A stretch of DNA of 64,000 nucleotides, from NCBI GenBank assembly GCA_049517655.1, contig JBEKRQ010000002.1, forward strand, positions 1-64,000. Direction: 5' to 3'. The position numbers and the translations under genes were made by a program. Of the stretch, positions 15,800 to 24,656 are shown piece after piece (the stretch's first letter is position 1; each line of letters begins with the position of its first letter). The notes beneath the pieces were generated by a model that searched no databases, had not been told where the DNA came from, and was given only the letters and a program-made list of their open reading frames with translations. Source of the stretch: UBA11358 sp049517655. Its GTDB lineage: Bacteria > Verrucomicrobiota > Verrucomicrobiia > Limisphaerales > UBA11358.

Positions 15800-16259
15800 A
15801 ATTAAAATCAATGGCTCTGACGGGAAAGGGTTGCGGAACAGGACGTCGCGCTCGTTTCAGGGGTGGGATGGGAGCGGGCACATAAGATTCGCCCGGCCGC
15901 GAACAGCGTTCAAAAGTGAGTCTAACTCGAAATACCTTGGCCGTGATGACCAGCGACGGCGAGGAATACGCAACGCCCCAGCACACAAGCCCGCCTCGGA
16001 TTTCAAAAACAGCGGTTTGCTCCGTAGCGGCTATGCACCGACTATCCACTGGCGCTACTTCGTGGAAAAAATCACCATCGCCGTGAACGGCAATTTCCTT
16101 CCGCAATTGTCGGCGCGATTTTCGGAGCGCACTTTTGGTGACATAGGGAGCGCAGATGGGAGTTTTTTGGCCTTTTGGCGCATGTTCCAACAAGTCCGTC
16201 GAAAATTGGCAGGCCAATATGCCCGCCCAATTCCATTTTGCTCTAACGATTGATTTCAT
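15783..16259 (-). CDS. Doubtful hypothetical ORF between virB8- and virB9-like genes
   Basis: 158 residues. The ATG lies within the last codons of the virB8-like gene, and the stop lies within the first codons of the virB9-like gene, as expected of a gene in a tightly packed operon. The 440-bp gap would otherwise be unexplained. The product has no signal peptide or known motif, is rich in Arg/Pro near the end, and has no clear ribosome site. The opposite strand also has an open frame here, so coding is uncertain. Confidence 0.35.
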   Translation of the reverse strand: MKSIVRAKWNWAGILACQFSTDLLEHAPKGQKTPICAPYVTKSALRKSRRQLRKEIAVHGDGDFFHEVAPVDSRCIAATEQTAVFEIRGGLVCWGVAYSSPSLVITAKVFRVRLTFERCSRPGESYVPAPIPPLKRARRPVPQPFPVRAIDFNYENIR

Positions 16260-16893
16260 ATTTGAAGTCGCCCACGGCGGTGGGGAAGCGTCCGTTCAAG
16301 GCCATGTTGGGGTTGCGGATGAGGCGCAGCCGGAGCGTGAACGGAAACGCTTCGGTGAACGCCTTGTCTTGAAAAATGCCGCTGCGAATAACCTGGCCGG
16401 TGACGGCGGCGAGCACTTCGTTGTCGCGCGTCGCCAATATGTCTATCCGGCCAATCTCGGCTTTTTGGTGAAGCTGTTTGGCGCGAAATTCGACCGCCTC
16501 GCTGATGCGCTCGTCCTGCGCCTTATTGAAGGCATTTTTGAGGAATAACAATTTGAGCAGGTCGGGATTGTCGAAATCCTTCGGGTTGCGTTCGAGGAAA
16601 CACAGCGTTGCCAGTTCCGCCTGCTGGACGTGCAGTTGCTTGGCTTCCTGGAATTGGAGCAGCGGACTCAAATAGTAAGTCCCCGCCGGGTCAATGATGA
16701 CAACGCGCTCGCGCTGCTTGAACTGCGAGATGATGTGGTAACGGTCAATCGCCGACAGCAACAGCAAGGCGACGGTGAACGCAAACCAGAACCACGGCAG
16801 CCGGTCGCGCAGCACGAGCAGGCGCGTGAGATCAAAGCCCTTGCGGGCGGCCACCATTTCGGATTTCGATGAGGTAGGATTGTCTGTTTTCAT
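16243..16893 (-). CDS. virB8: T4SS protein VirB8/TrbF-like
   Basis: 216 residues. A cytoplasmic N-terminus, one membrane helix (about 34-52, WFWFAFTVALLLLSAI) and a periplasmic domain with FLERNPKDFDNPDLLKLLFL and a conserved-looking LRLIRNPNMALNGRFPTAVG ending. VirB8 proteins nucleate T4SS assembly at the inner membrane. The ATG at 16893 overlaps the stop of the virB6-like gene by 4 bp, which is why I reject the longer frame starting at 17013. Confidence 0.72.
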   Translation of the reverse strand: MKTDNPTSSKSEMVAARKGFDLTRLLVLRDRLPWFWFAFTVALLLLSAIDRYHIISQFKQRERVVIIDPAGTYYLSPLLQFQEAKQLHVQQAELATLCFLERNPKDFDNPDLLKLLFLKNAFNKAQDERISEAVEFRAKQLHQKAEIGRIDILATRDNEVLAAVTGQVIRSGIFQDKAFTEAFPFTLRLRLIRNPNMALNGRFPTAVGDFKYEINR

Positions 16894-17978
16894 AACTTGG
16901 GAGGCAGGCTGGCCGGTGAAATGAGCGGCAACTGGTCGAAACGCTGGAGCAATTGCGCGAGCAACTGCTGAACGGCCTTGTTGCCGGTCGGGTCGCTTTT
17001 TTGCACCGCCCATCCGGCAAGGCTGTTCACCAGCGAACCAGCGTTGCCGACGCCGCCGGAAGCGGAAAACAAGGTTGCAGCGCCCGCCGCTCCACCGGCG
17101 GCAATGGCCGCGCCGGGACCAAGCGGCGCGGCGGTCACGGCGCTGCCGACGGCGGAAGTCGCCGTCTGCATGGCGGCTTGCGCGCCGCCTGAAAGCAGTT
17201 CACCGCCCGCCAACGCGCCGGCGGCAATTACTTTTTGGATGATGACGGGCGCGGCGATGGTGCTGAAAATAATCCAGAAGCCGACGGCGGCGACGCCGAT
17301 GGTTTTTTGAAAATCAGGCAGCGTTGAAGACGGGTCAACGAATTCAAAGCTGGGGTCGGTCATGAAATCAAGGATGCCCTGGGTAACGAGCGCGGCCACG
17401 GCCCAGCCCAAGGGCCAGAGCAACACGCCGGCGAGATTCGTCAGATAGCGTGTGCCCGTGTGCTTGAGCGGCGGGATCGCCATGAAACCGATGAGCAACG
17501 GCGAAAGCGCGTAGCCGATGTTAAGGATGACGCTCTGGATGATGTAAGCCCAAAACATCAGCAGCGCGGCAATCCAGCCGAGCAGCCAGAGAATCGCCGT
17601 GATGATAAGGTCCGTGGTGAAATTGTGAAGTTGCGACAAGACATTCCACCACGACGTTTGCGTGGCGGTGTCGCGCTTGATGACGAGCAACTGGAGAAAC
17701 TGCTGATAAACCTGGGATGGGTCCACGCCCAGGCCCGACAGGATGGAGTCCTGCAACAACTGCTGGATTTGATTGCCCCAGGCGGGCAGAAAGGCCAGCA
17801 ACGAAGTGAGCACCATGAGCCGCACCATTAAATGCAGCAGGGTCTTGCGGGTGAACCGCTGATGCACGGTGACGATGATGCCGGTGACAAACAGGGCGTA
17901 GGCCACGCTCAACAGCAAGGTGTGGAGTTCACCACATTTGGCGAGGAACGTGGGAAAGATGCTGTTGAACGTGGTCAT
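16890..17978 (-). CDS. virB6: T4SS inner-membrane protein VirB6/TrbL-like
   Basis: 362 residues. Six or so hydrophobic segments lie at roughly 20-40, 50-65, 115-150, 155-170, 185-205 and 230-260. A Gly/Ala-rich region (265-325) follows, as in TrbL. The family forms the inner-membrane channel part. It sits between virB5- and virB8-like genes, the usual order. Confidence 0.8.
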   Translation of the reverse strand: MTTFNSIFPTFLAKCGELHTLLLSVAYALFVTGIIVTVHQRFTRKTLLHLMVRLMVLTSLLAFLPAWGNQIQQLLQDSILSGLGVDPSQVYQQFLQLLVIKRDTATQTSWWNVLSQLHNFTTDLIITAILWLLGWIAALLMFWAYIIQSVILNIGYALSPLLIGFMAIPPLKHTGTRYLTNLAGVLLWPLGWAVAALVTQGILDFMTDPSFEFVDPSSTLPDFQKTIGVAAVGFWIIFSTIAAPVIIQKVIAAGALAGGELLSGGAQAAMQTATSAVGSAVTAAPLGPGAAIAAGGAAGAATLFSASGGVGNAGSLVNSLAGWAVQKSDPTGNKAVQQLLAQLLQRFDQLPLISPASLPPKL

Positions 17979-17998
17979 AGATATGAACGGTTTGGAGG

Positions 17999-18799
17999 TT
18001 ATGGGGTGGGAAACGCGACCGGCTGGTTAAGCAACTGGAATTTCGCCGCGTAGTTGCTGACGGCCTCCGTGAACTCGGCGTTTTGCTGCTCGGTCAATGC
18101 CTGAACCTGCTTTTGCTGGTCGTTGCGGTTCTGGATGTCCTGCACCATTGCCGAGTCCGCCGCCTGATTCAATTCATCGTCCGTGCTGGCAAGGTCGCCG
18201 TTCAAACTGGTGAGGACGCCCTGCAACTTCTGGACTTGGGCGTCCGTGGTCGCGTTCTGAAGCTGCTGCGTTGTCTGCGCGATTTGGTTCTTGATGGCCG
18301 CGCGCCGCTGCGCCGCGTTGTCGGCGACGGCGACATAGTTGCTGGCGGAGTTGATGACGGCCGAGAACGGCTTGTATGCGTCAACGGGCCGTTGAATAGT
18401 CTGGCCGCCCGGCGTCTGGAAGCTCGCGCCGACCGTGGCGTAAATGCCATCGTCATTAAACGTCAATGCGATGTTACCGTCGGCGCTGGCAACCAGATTT
18501 TCGAGGTTCAAGCCCGGTTCGAGGTTCTGCAAATCCGAATCGAGGGCGGGAACCATTGACAACACCACCTGGGACGGATTGCCGAACAGGGATTCATAAT
18601 TTTTGAACTCGCTCAACTGGCTGGTGAGCGTGTCAATTTGCTGCACCTGGTTGTCAATCATGGTGACGTATTTGGCGATGCTCTCGGCCTCGTCCAAAAT
18701 TTGCTGCACGTTCATGGTCGGGTCATAAACAATCCACTGTGCGCGGGCGCTGAACGCCAGCGGCAGGGCGATTGCGATTGCTGCGATTAGTTTTTTCAT
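17999..18799 (-). CDS. virB5: T4SS pilus-tip/periplasmic protein VirB5/TrbJ-like
   Basis: 266 residues with signal peptide (MKKLIAAIAIALPLAFSARA). The mature start QWIVYDPTMNVQQILDEA matches TrbJ proteins, followed by long helices rich in Gln, Asn and Asp. TrbJ/VirB5 proteins are secreted helical proteins at the pilus tip or periplasm. The start at 18799 begins the signal peptide and has an AAAGGA-type ribosome site; the longer frame to 18871 is rejected. Confidence 0.8.
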   Translation of the reverse strand: MKKLIAAIAIALPLAFSARAQWIVYDPTMNVQQILDEAESIAKYVTMIDNQVQQIDTLTSQLSEFKNYESLFGNPSQVVLSMVPALDSDLQNLEPGLNLENLVASADGNIALTFNDDGIYATVGASFQTPGGQTIQRPVDAYKPFSAVINSASNYVAVADNAAQRRAAIKNQIAQTTQQLQNATTDAQVQKLQGVLTSLNGDLASTDDELNQAADSAMVQDIQNRNDQQKQVQALTEQQNAEFTEAVSNYAAKFQLLNQPVAFPTP

Positions 18800-18860
18800 G
18801 TTTGTTATCCTTTCTTTGGTTGTTTGATTTTGGTTGGAAAAATCGGTGGCCGTGATGCTG

Positions 18861-19277
18861 TCACTCCTCAATTCGGAGATACTGCGTCGTTGGCTGGAAA
18901 ATCACGCCGTCAATGACCTGTTCCGGCAGATGCACTTCGTAAAGCCGGACACGGCCATCGTCACCGGCCCTGGCCTGCTGCATGGAGACGTAGAGCCAAT
19001 ACTGTTGCTTGACGGCATCGCTCCGGCCCTTGTCGTAGCCCGTCTGGTAGGACTGGTCGTTCAGTTTGCCGTTGGCGGCATGGAGTCCTTCGCCAAGCAA
19101 AGCGCCGCCCGCCGCGCCGCCGACAATTGCGTAGGGGTTGTTGTGGGTCAGCTCGCCGCCGAGAGCCGCGCCGCCCGCGCCCAAACCGACATCGGTGGCG
19201 GTCCGCGTGACGGCGGCGCAGCCGGTGAACAAACAGGCGGCGCAAGCAAGAGGAATGATGAGCAATGATGTTTTCAT
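18861..19277 (-). CDS. Glycine-zipper lipoprotein in T4SS operon
   Basis: 138 residues. Signal peptide with lipobox LFTGC; then a glycine-zipper stretch (VGLGAGGAALGGEL, AIVGGAAGGALLGEG) that should insert in or span a membrane; then DQSYQTGYDKGRSDAVKQQY. Such proteins often associate with envelope secretion complexes. It may supply the VirB7-like lipoprotein role instead of, or with, 13231-13824. Confidence 0.7.
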   Translation of the reverse strand: MKTSLLIIPLACAACLFTGCAAVTRTATDVGLGAGGAALGGELTHNNPYAIVGGAAGGALLGEGLHAANGKLNDQSYQTGYDKGRSDAVKQQYWLYVSMQQARAGDDGRVRLYEVHLPEQVIDGVIFQPTTQYLRIEE

Positions 19278-19295
19278 AACGGTGATTATTTTGTG

Positions 19296-19538
19296 TCAGA
19301 GTTCAGGGAACCGGATTTTTTGGAGCGGCCAAAGTTCAGCAAGGACGGCTTTTAATTGCTTTTTGAGCAGGTTCACATTTTGCCGCGCCTTCTTTGCGTC
19401 ACGCTTGGCATTCCATAACGCAGCATCCAACCGTTCGCGTCGGGCGGTGAGTTCGTCCATTTTCACCTGTTCTTCGGGCGTCAATTTTGCGACCAAAATG
19501 CCGGTATCCATTCGCTTGATTTCGCGTGTGCTGTTCAT
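19296..19538 (-). CDS. Small coiled-coil protein
   Basis: 80 residues, cytoplasmic, nearly all predicted helix: LTPEEQVKMDELTARRERLD then KARQNVNLLKKQLKAVLAEL. No catalytic motif. It begins 10 bp after the PP-loop enzyme gene and could be its partner or a T4SS accessory. The start at 19538 is chosen for its fit in the operon. Confidence 0.6.
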   Translation of the reverse strand: MNSTREIKRMDTGILVAKLTPEEQVKMDELTARRERLDAALWNAKRDAKKARQNVNLLKKQLKAVLAELWPLQKIRFPEL

Positions 19539-19548
19539 ATTGATGGTT

Positions 19549-20406
19549 TTAGTTTCCGCACAGGCCGTGGCATTCCTGATAAAAGCCCATGAACGTCTGG
19601 TCCCGGAATGATTCCTTTTTCTCAAGGAACGCCTCGGTCAACGGCACGCACGAGCGATGCACATAAAGCTTGTGTTCAAGATTCCGGTTGACGACGTTGC
19701 CCGGCGTCCGCAACGCCACGTCAATTTCCACGGCGCGCTGAAAACCTGCCGGGTCGTTGTCGCGCAACCAGCGCCATTCATCATTGGAGTGATACGGACA
19801 GAATACGCACGCCGAACGCGGCACTTCATGGGGAACGCCGTATGCTTTCAACCGTTGCTGGCACATGGCGCGGGTGATCTGGCGGTCAATCAGCGGGAAT
19901 ACCGGCGTCGCCCAGGGAACGTCTGCGAAGCGCAACCGCACGCGGGCTGCGCGCCCGGCTTCATCAAAACTGATGCCGAGGTATTGATGGACATGGACTT
20001 CATCGCGCGGAAACCATTGGCGCAATTTCAGGCCGACGATTTCGTGGCGGATGACATGCTCAATGACATCCAACTTATATTCCTTCGTGCATTGCCGACG
20101 CAGCATCCCTTTGGGCGAACCCGGCTCGTCCGTGGTGTAGGCCGGGATGCTGGCAAATCGCTGGCCGGTGGAATTTCGTCCGTGTTTCAAATCTTCTCCG
20201 AGTTTTCCAATGGAGCGAACCAAGATGCGCGGGCCGTTGAGCGATTGCAGCCATTCCAAGTGCCGATAAACGGGCGTGGGTTCCTCGCCGGTATCGGCGA
20301 AAATGGCGTAGTCAATCTGCGGCGTCAGGTCGCCGCGCAGAAACATCAGGTAAAGGGTCGTGGACTGGACGCCCGCGCCGAGATTCAAGATATGCAATTC
20401 TTTCAT
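19549..20406 (-). CDS. PP-loop ATPase / PAPS-reductase-like enzyme
   Basis: 285 residues. The N-terminal PP-loop reads LNLGAGVQSTTLYLM, a variant of SGGxDS, followed by FADTGEEP as in the adenine nucleotide alpha-hydrolase fold. Cysteines in RRQCTKEYK, SACVFCPYHSNDEW and a C-terminal ECHGLCGN could bind Fe-S or Zn. The family activates a substrate with ATP (sulfur transfer, DndC-type phosphorothioation, tRNA modification), and members occur on phages and mobile elements with unknown substrate. Its ATG overlaps the virB4-like stop by 4 bp, so it is made together with the transfer machine. Confidence 0.8.
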   Translation of the reverse strand: MKELHILNLGAGVQSTTLYLMFLRGDLTPQIDYAIFADTGEEPTPVYRHLEWLQSLNGPRILVRSIGKLGEDLKHGRNSTGQRFASIPAYTTDEPGSPKGMLRRQCTKEYKLDVIEHVIRHEIVGLKLRQWFPRDEVHVHQYLGISFDEAGRAARVRLRFADVPWATPVFPLIDRQITRAMCQQRLKAYGVPHEVPRSACVFCPYHSNDEWRWLRDNDPAGFQRAVEIDVALRTPGNVVNRNLEHKLYVHRSCVPLTEAFLEKKESFRDQTFMGFYQECHGLCGN

Positions 20407-23126
20407 GCTCCCTCCTTTTGCGGGTTGGCGTGGGCGATGATGCCCTCGACGATGTTGGGACTTTGGCGAAGCTCGCGGGCGCGTTTATCGAAATGCTCGC
20501 CGCTGGATGAACTGCAATAAAGCATCTCGCGTGACGAAATGTTGTGAACCGTGCCGCAAAGATTTCTGCCTGAATCGGTGTGAAAATAGGTGAACGGCGA
20601 ATACTTCTGTCCCGATTGATGGTCGGGCAACGGATAATTCATTATCGCGTGCTTGGTGACTTCTGGCAACGCGATGTCCTGCGCCATATCTTCCAAGTCC
20701 GCCCGGTCATTTTGGCGCATGATGAAAAACTGGCGCGAGTTGCCGAACACGGCGGAGCGGATGCGCGACTGCTTGAACCGGGCGTATTGCTGGACGATGG
20801 AAATGTTCCAGCAATTGAACTTGCGAAGCTGCGCGTAAGATTCCTGAACGATTTCCTGGCCGCCGGGAATGTCGAGGAAGCGGGCGACTTCCTCATACAC
20901 GTTCCGTTTCCGCAACGCACGCGGCAGCGTCATAATGTGCTTGCGCGCGTGGTTGGTGATGAGGAAGCCAGCCGCCGCTTTCAACTCCTTGGCGGATTCG
21001 GGAATGTATCCCAATTCAAAATGAGCAATCCTGCCAGTCAGCGAAATGTTCGTCACGCCGTCGAACAAACAGCCGTAGTTGCCATCCCGACACCACGGCA
21101 GGATGAGCGTGGCGATTTCGATAATCTGGTCGCGTTCCGAACCCACCGGATCGAGCATCATCAATTCCTGCAACATCCGATGCGTGGGAAACTCGTCGGG
21201 TGTGAAATAGGCGAAAGCGAGGTTGCGGACTTCCCTGCTGGTCTTGGGTTCTTTCAAGAACCGGAGCACGTCGGCTTCGTTGAACGAAGCGAGATACTCT
21301 GTTGCCTCGGTGAGGTGGCTGGCCTTCCAGTCCCGGAAGTCCGCAAAGGTTTCGAGGGTGGTCGTGCCCGGTGGCATCCGTTCTAGCCGGAATTTCTGCA
21401 AGGCCAGCGCGTGCCGCGCGATGTCGAGCAACTGGTCGTGCCGTTTCTTCTGCCAATCTTGAAACGCATCTTCGTAGAGCAGATTCAGGTATTTGGCGAT
21501 CTGCGCTTGCCGCAGCATTTGTTTGTCCTCCTGACTTGACGTGCCAATCATGCGCGCAACAAGCGCAGTCGCGGCGGAAAGATGGTCCGGGGTGAGTGGC
21601 AATCCTTTCGTATCGAGATAATTGATGGTCAGGTCGCCGTCGGGATGAATGATGATGGGGCGTGCGCCGTCTTCGACGGTCTGCGTGTAAATGCCGTAAC
21701 TCAAACCCTCCTCGATAATGACGGTATAGGCGAAATAACCTTCGGTCTGCGAAAGCAGGTCGCAGACGGTCACGGACTTGCCCGCGCCCGACATTCCCAA
21801 AAGCACCGCGTGCTGCGGTGACTGATTATCTTTCGAGCCGGAGAACGTCTCGACACCCACCAGATTATTGTTGGGGCCGTCGTAAATCGCCTCGGCGGTT
21901 TTCAAATGGCCGGTGAACGTGCTGGTGACGGGCAGCATATCGGCCAGGTAGCGGTGTTCGGAATACAGCTTGCGATGTTCGTATCGTCCCCACGCCCAGC
22001 CCGGCCACGTCTGGAAGAAAAGATTTTTGGACGTGCTCGGCAGGTTGGATTCAAAATACTGCGCCGAGTTCATCGCATTGATGGCGTTCTTGATGGCGCC
22101 GGTTTTGGCGGTCAGCCCGTCTTTTGATTTGTCCCAAACCCGAATTACAAAGAGCGCATTGAAAGGAATGGTTTGCCCCTGCATGAGCGCGTGAATTTTC
22201 TTCTCCTTTTTCTGCATCACGGTCAGCAGCGAGACTTTCTTTTCGCTGGCGTAGTCGCCCGCGATGCGGTCATGCTCTTTTTCCTCCTTGTGGATTTCCT
22301 GTGTGATGGGCAGCGGGTCAATGTTGACGGTGATGGTGAAGTCGAGCAGCCGCAGATTGGTGAGGCGTTGGATGATGCCCGGATAGGTCGTGCGCGGCCA
22401 GCGGGTCAGGACGATGACGGAATGATAATGGCCGTCCAGATAAAACCCAAAATCGCTCTGGCCGTTGCCTTCGCTGTGCCAGCAATTTTCCTGAATCGAA
22501 AGTTCCGGCGCAAAATCCTGGGCGGCGTCAAAGTCAAAGCGGTCGGCCAGCGACGGATTCAAAAATTGTTTGTAGTGCTTGAAATGGTCAACGTCCGTCA
22601 TCGGCAGGATGCGCGTGCCGGTGCTGGCAAAAATATCCATGATTTGGCCGTGAACGTGTTCAAACTCGCCCCGCAACTGGTCGAGGATCGTCCGGTAATA
22701 CTCGCGCAACGCGGCATCGCCGCTCGCCAGCCTGGGGGTGTTTTCCAACGACCGCGAAATGTAAATGACGACGCGCTGCCGCCGCAGCTTGCGTTCCACC
22801 ATTGCCTGCCAGTAGCGCACGAACCGCTCATTGCGCGAACGCTTCGTCCAGATGTTTTCAAATTTCTCCGTCTCCTGTTGAAACCGGAGCAATTCAGCTT
22901 TGTAATCGGAATCGGAGAAGTATTGGATTTGCAGCCGTTGGTTTTCGTGAAGCGAAGCCAGCAGGTGGCTCAATTGGTCTTGAAATTCGTTGAGGTCGGC
23001 GATAGGGCTGTTGGTGAGGTCGGGCGCTTCAAAGACAAAGCCTTTGGCGACATAACCGCCGCGCCGGAGCGAATTGAACAGAATCAAATCGTTCACAAAG
23101 AAACCGTTGGGAGCGCGTTCAAACAT
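20403..23126 (-). CDS. virB4: T4SS ATPase VirB4/TrbE-like
   Basis: 907 residues. The N-terminal half carries the VirB4 domain (Phe-rich start MFERAPNGFFVNDL). The C-terminal ATPase has Walker A LGMSGAGKSVT and the later conserved region with ITNHARKHIM and QQYARFKQSRIRSAVFGNS. VirB4 energises pilus biogenesis and substrate transfer at the inner membrane. Length is at the upper end of the family. It is translationally coupled to the PP-loop gene. Confidence 0.9.
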   Translation of the reverse strand: MFERAPNGFFVNDLILFNSLRRGGYVAKGFVFEAPDLTNSPIADLNEFQDQLSHLLASLHENQRLQIQYFSDSDYKAELLRFQQETEKFENIWTKRSRNERFVRYWQAMVERKLRRQRVVIYISRSLENTPRLASGDAALREYYRTILDQLRGEFEHVHGQIMDIFASTGTRILPMTDVDHFKHYKQFLNPSLADRFDFDAAQDFAPELSIQENCWHSEGNGQSDFGFYLDGHYHSVIVLTRWPRTTYPGIIQRLTNLRLLDFTITVNIDPLPITQEIHKEEKEHDRIAGDYASEKKVSLLTVMQKKEKKIHALMQGQTIPFNALFVIRVWDKSKDGLTAKTGAIKNAINAMNSAQYFESNLPSTSKNLFFQTWPGWAWGRYEHRKLYSEHRYLADMLPVTSTFTGHLKTAEAIYDGPNNNLVGVETFSGSKDNQSPQHAVLLGMSGAGKSVTVCDLLSQTEGYFAYTVIIEEGLSYGIYTQTVEDGARPIIIHPDGDLTINYLDTKGLPLTPDHLSAATALVARMIGTSSQEDKQMLRQAQIAKYLNLLYEDAFQDWQKKRHDQLLDIARHALALQKFRLERMPPGTTTLETFADFRDWKASHLTEATEYLASFNEADVLRFLKEPKTSREVRNLAFAYFTPDEFPTHRMLQELMMLDPVGSERDQIIEIATLILPWCRDGNYGCLFDGVTNISLTGRIAHFELGYIPESAKELKAAAGFLITNHARKHIMTLPRALRKRNVYEEVARFLDIPGGQEIVQESYAQLRKFNCWNISIVQQYARFKQSRIRSAVFGNSRQFFIMRQNDRADLEDMAQDIALPEVTKHAIMNYPLPDHQSGQKYSPFTYFHTDSGRNLCGTVHNISSREMLYCSSSSGEHFDKRARELRQSPNIVEGIIAHANPQKEGA

Positions 23127-23129
23127 AAG

Positions 23130-23429
23130 TCAGGGCCGGAAGGATTTGATGGTGACACCGGGCGGGGGCTGCTGCCGCAGTTCATTGCACGCCTGTTCAA
23201 TCCGGTTCAGGTCTTCGACCAGTTGCGGCACGCTCCGCACCGCCCGCAATTCATTGATGGCGACGTAGGCTTCCTGAATGTGCGCCATTGCTCGTTCCAT
23301 GTGGGCGCGGGCGGTGTTGCCGAAGCCGTGCGTATGCAGGCCGGTGCGCACGGCGGCTTCGGCGGCGCGGAGCTGGCCCAGCAACGCCTGCCGCTGACTT
23401 TCAATGAGTTTGATTTCGTCGGCGTTCAT
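23130..23429 (-). CDS. Hypothetical small helical protein in T4SS operon
   Basis: 99 residues: MNADEIKLIESQRQALLGQL, then helical and Ala/Arg-rich segments. No export signal. The ATG shares its first base with the previous stop (TAATG), and the virB4-like gene starts 3 bp later. Function unknown. Confidence 0.6.
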   Translation of the reverse strand: MNADEIKLIESQRQALLGQLRAAEAAVRTGLHTHGFGNTARAHMERAMAHIQEAYVAINELRAVRSVPQLVEDLNRIEQACNELRQQPPPGVTIKSFRP

Positions 23430-23815
23430 TAGAGTGGAAAGGTTGTGAATCGGGGAACAATGACGATTTCCGAAACCCACGGCTCGCCGATCATCAGCGT
23501 GCCGAGAAATTTTTCGGCGTGGATGCGCTTGACTCGGCCCTGCATCAGCGGGTCGAGCATTTGTTCGAGCCGCCAGCCAAACAGGAATGCCAGCCGCGTT
23601 TCAAAAACCAAAACGAGCATATCCGTGGGCGACGTTTTTTTGCCGTCCGATTCGGGATTGTTGCCCAGGACGAAAAATTCCAACTGCCGGATGGGGATTC
23701 CCCAAAGCCGATGGGCGGTGATGAATTCAATGAAGGTCGGTGGCGGCGGAACGATTTCCACGCAGCCGATGAATGGCGGTTTGCCGGATTCAGAATTCGA
23801 TTTTTCGGATTTCAT
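23429..23815 (-). CDS. Hypothetical protein in T4SS operon
   Basis: 128 residues, no clear signal or membrane segment, with hydrophobic stretches (LEFFVLGNN, MLVLVFETRLAFLFGWRLEQ). The ATG at 23815 overlaps the virB3-like stop by 4 bp. I do not recognise the family. Confidence 0.6.
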   Translation of the reverse strand: MKSEKSNSESGKPPFIGCVEIVPPPPTFIEFITAHRLWGIPIRQLEFFVLGNNPESDGKKTSPTDMLVLVFETRLAFLFGWRLEQMLDPLMQGRVKRIHAEKFLGTLMIGEPWVSEIVIVPRFTTFPL

Positions 23816-24141
23816 AACAGGGGATGGTTGCAAGTAGAGCGGGCTTCGGGACTAAAGCCGCGGCCGGTCGTGACGTATTCAAAAATATCCCGGTCGTAAC
23901 CGGGCGGCTTGCCCTGCCGCAATCCGAAGATGTAAGCGAGGCAAACCAGAACCGGCACGAGCGCCACGAGGCAGGACACGAGAAGCGACGAACCCACGAC
24001 GACGAGCAGCACGAAGAACAGGGTGATGCCCGTGCCGATGCCGCCGATCAACCACCAGAACAAGCCGCCTTCCAATCCCCAAGTGCGCCCTTTGGAATCG
24101 GATGCGGCATTCGTATCGGTCAATCGAAGTTCGGCTTTCAT
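23812..24141 (-). CDS. virB3: VirB3/TrbD-like inner-membrane protein
   Basis: 109 residues with two close hydrophobic helices (about 25-45 and 48-72), then GLRQGKPPGYDRDIFEYV, a soluble tail. Size, topology and position between pilin and VirB4 genes point to VirB3. The sequence itself is not strongly diagnostic. Confidence 0.6.
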   Translation of the reverse strand: MKAELRLTDTNAASDSKGRTWGLEGGLFWWLIGGIGTGITLFFVLLVVVGSSLLVSCLVALVPVLVCLAYIFGLRQGKPPGYDRDIFEYVTTGRGFSPEARSTCNHPLL

Positions 24142-24174
24142 ATTCGATGGATGATTGGGTGCAAACCCCGCCGG

Positions 24175-24531
24175 TTAGAAGTTGCCGACGCCGACCGCGC
24201 TGTTGCTGTCCAGCCCGAAGATTTTGTAGAAGGCATACACCGCCGCCGGAGCCGCCGCGATGATGGCCCCGCCGATGATGGACATTTTGCCCTGGTCCAC
24301 GTCCCCGCGCCGGATGGCAAAGCCGCCGTAGATGACGGCGGAGATGCCGAGCACAAATCCGAACATCATAATCACAGCCAGACTGTTGCTGATGCCGGTT
24401 TTGAGATCGGTGGAGTTGAACGTCGTGCTCTGCGCGAAGGCGGGCAGGACATTGAGCGCGAGCAAGGCCGCGATGGTAAGCGAGGAGCGCAGGCGCGCCC
24501 GGATTTTTTTCGGAACGAATAGTTTTTTCAT
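24175..24531 (-). CDS. virB2: T4SS major pilin VirB2/TrbC-like
   Basis: 118 residues. A long leader with a hydrophobic core and cleavage after LPAFAQ, then two hydrophobic helices (LAVIMMFGFVLGISAVIYGGF and SIIGGAIIAAAPAAVYAFY) separated by a short charged loop (RRGDVDQGK). This is the VirB2/TrbC pattern. It is the first gene of the leftward T4SS operon, 73 bp from the inverted repeat at 24604. Confidence 0.82.
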   Translation of the reverse strand: MKKLFVPKKIRARLRSSLTIAALLALNVLPAFAQSTTFNSTDLKTGISNSLAVIMMFGFVLGISAVIYGGFAIRRGDVDQGKMSIIGGAIIAAAPAAVYAFYKIFGLDSNSAVGVGNF

Positions 24532-24603
24532 AGTTTCATTTTTATTTTCACGGCGGACGTTTCCACCGAACACGCGGTCATCTTCTCATGTTTCTGAAAA
24601 CGT

Positions 24604-24645
24604 CTTGTGCGGGAATCGCACAAGATGAAGAAATTTTTCAGGCAC
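24604..24645. promoter_or_regulatory. Shared transfer-control block A (inverted repeat plus GGCAC)
   Basis: A perfect inverted repeat CTTGTGCG-GGAAT-CGCACAAG (24604-24624) is followed by GATGAA and, 17 nt from its end, GGCAC. It lies between the divergent pilin and AAA+ genes. The same arrangement and spacing occurs at 47416-47457. Confidence 0.75.
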
Positions 24646-24656
24646 GATTGGGAACC

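Noticed and set aside
15831..16253. Plus-strand ORF opposite the virB8-virB9 gap
   Set aside because: It opposes the operon strand and has no recognisable features; the minus-strand alternative fits the packing better, though weakly.
24641..24655. Possible sigma-54 promoter at GGCAC in the shared control block
   Set aside because: The -12 GC element at the needed spacing is missing in both blocks.
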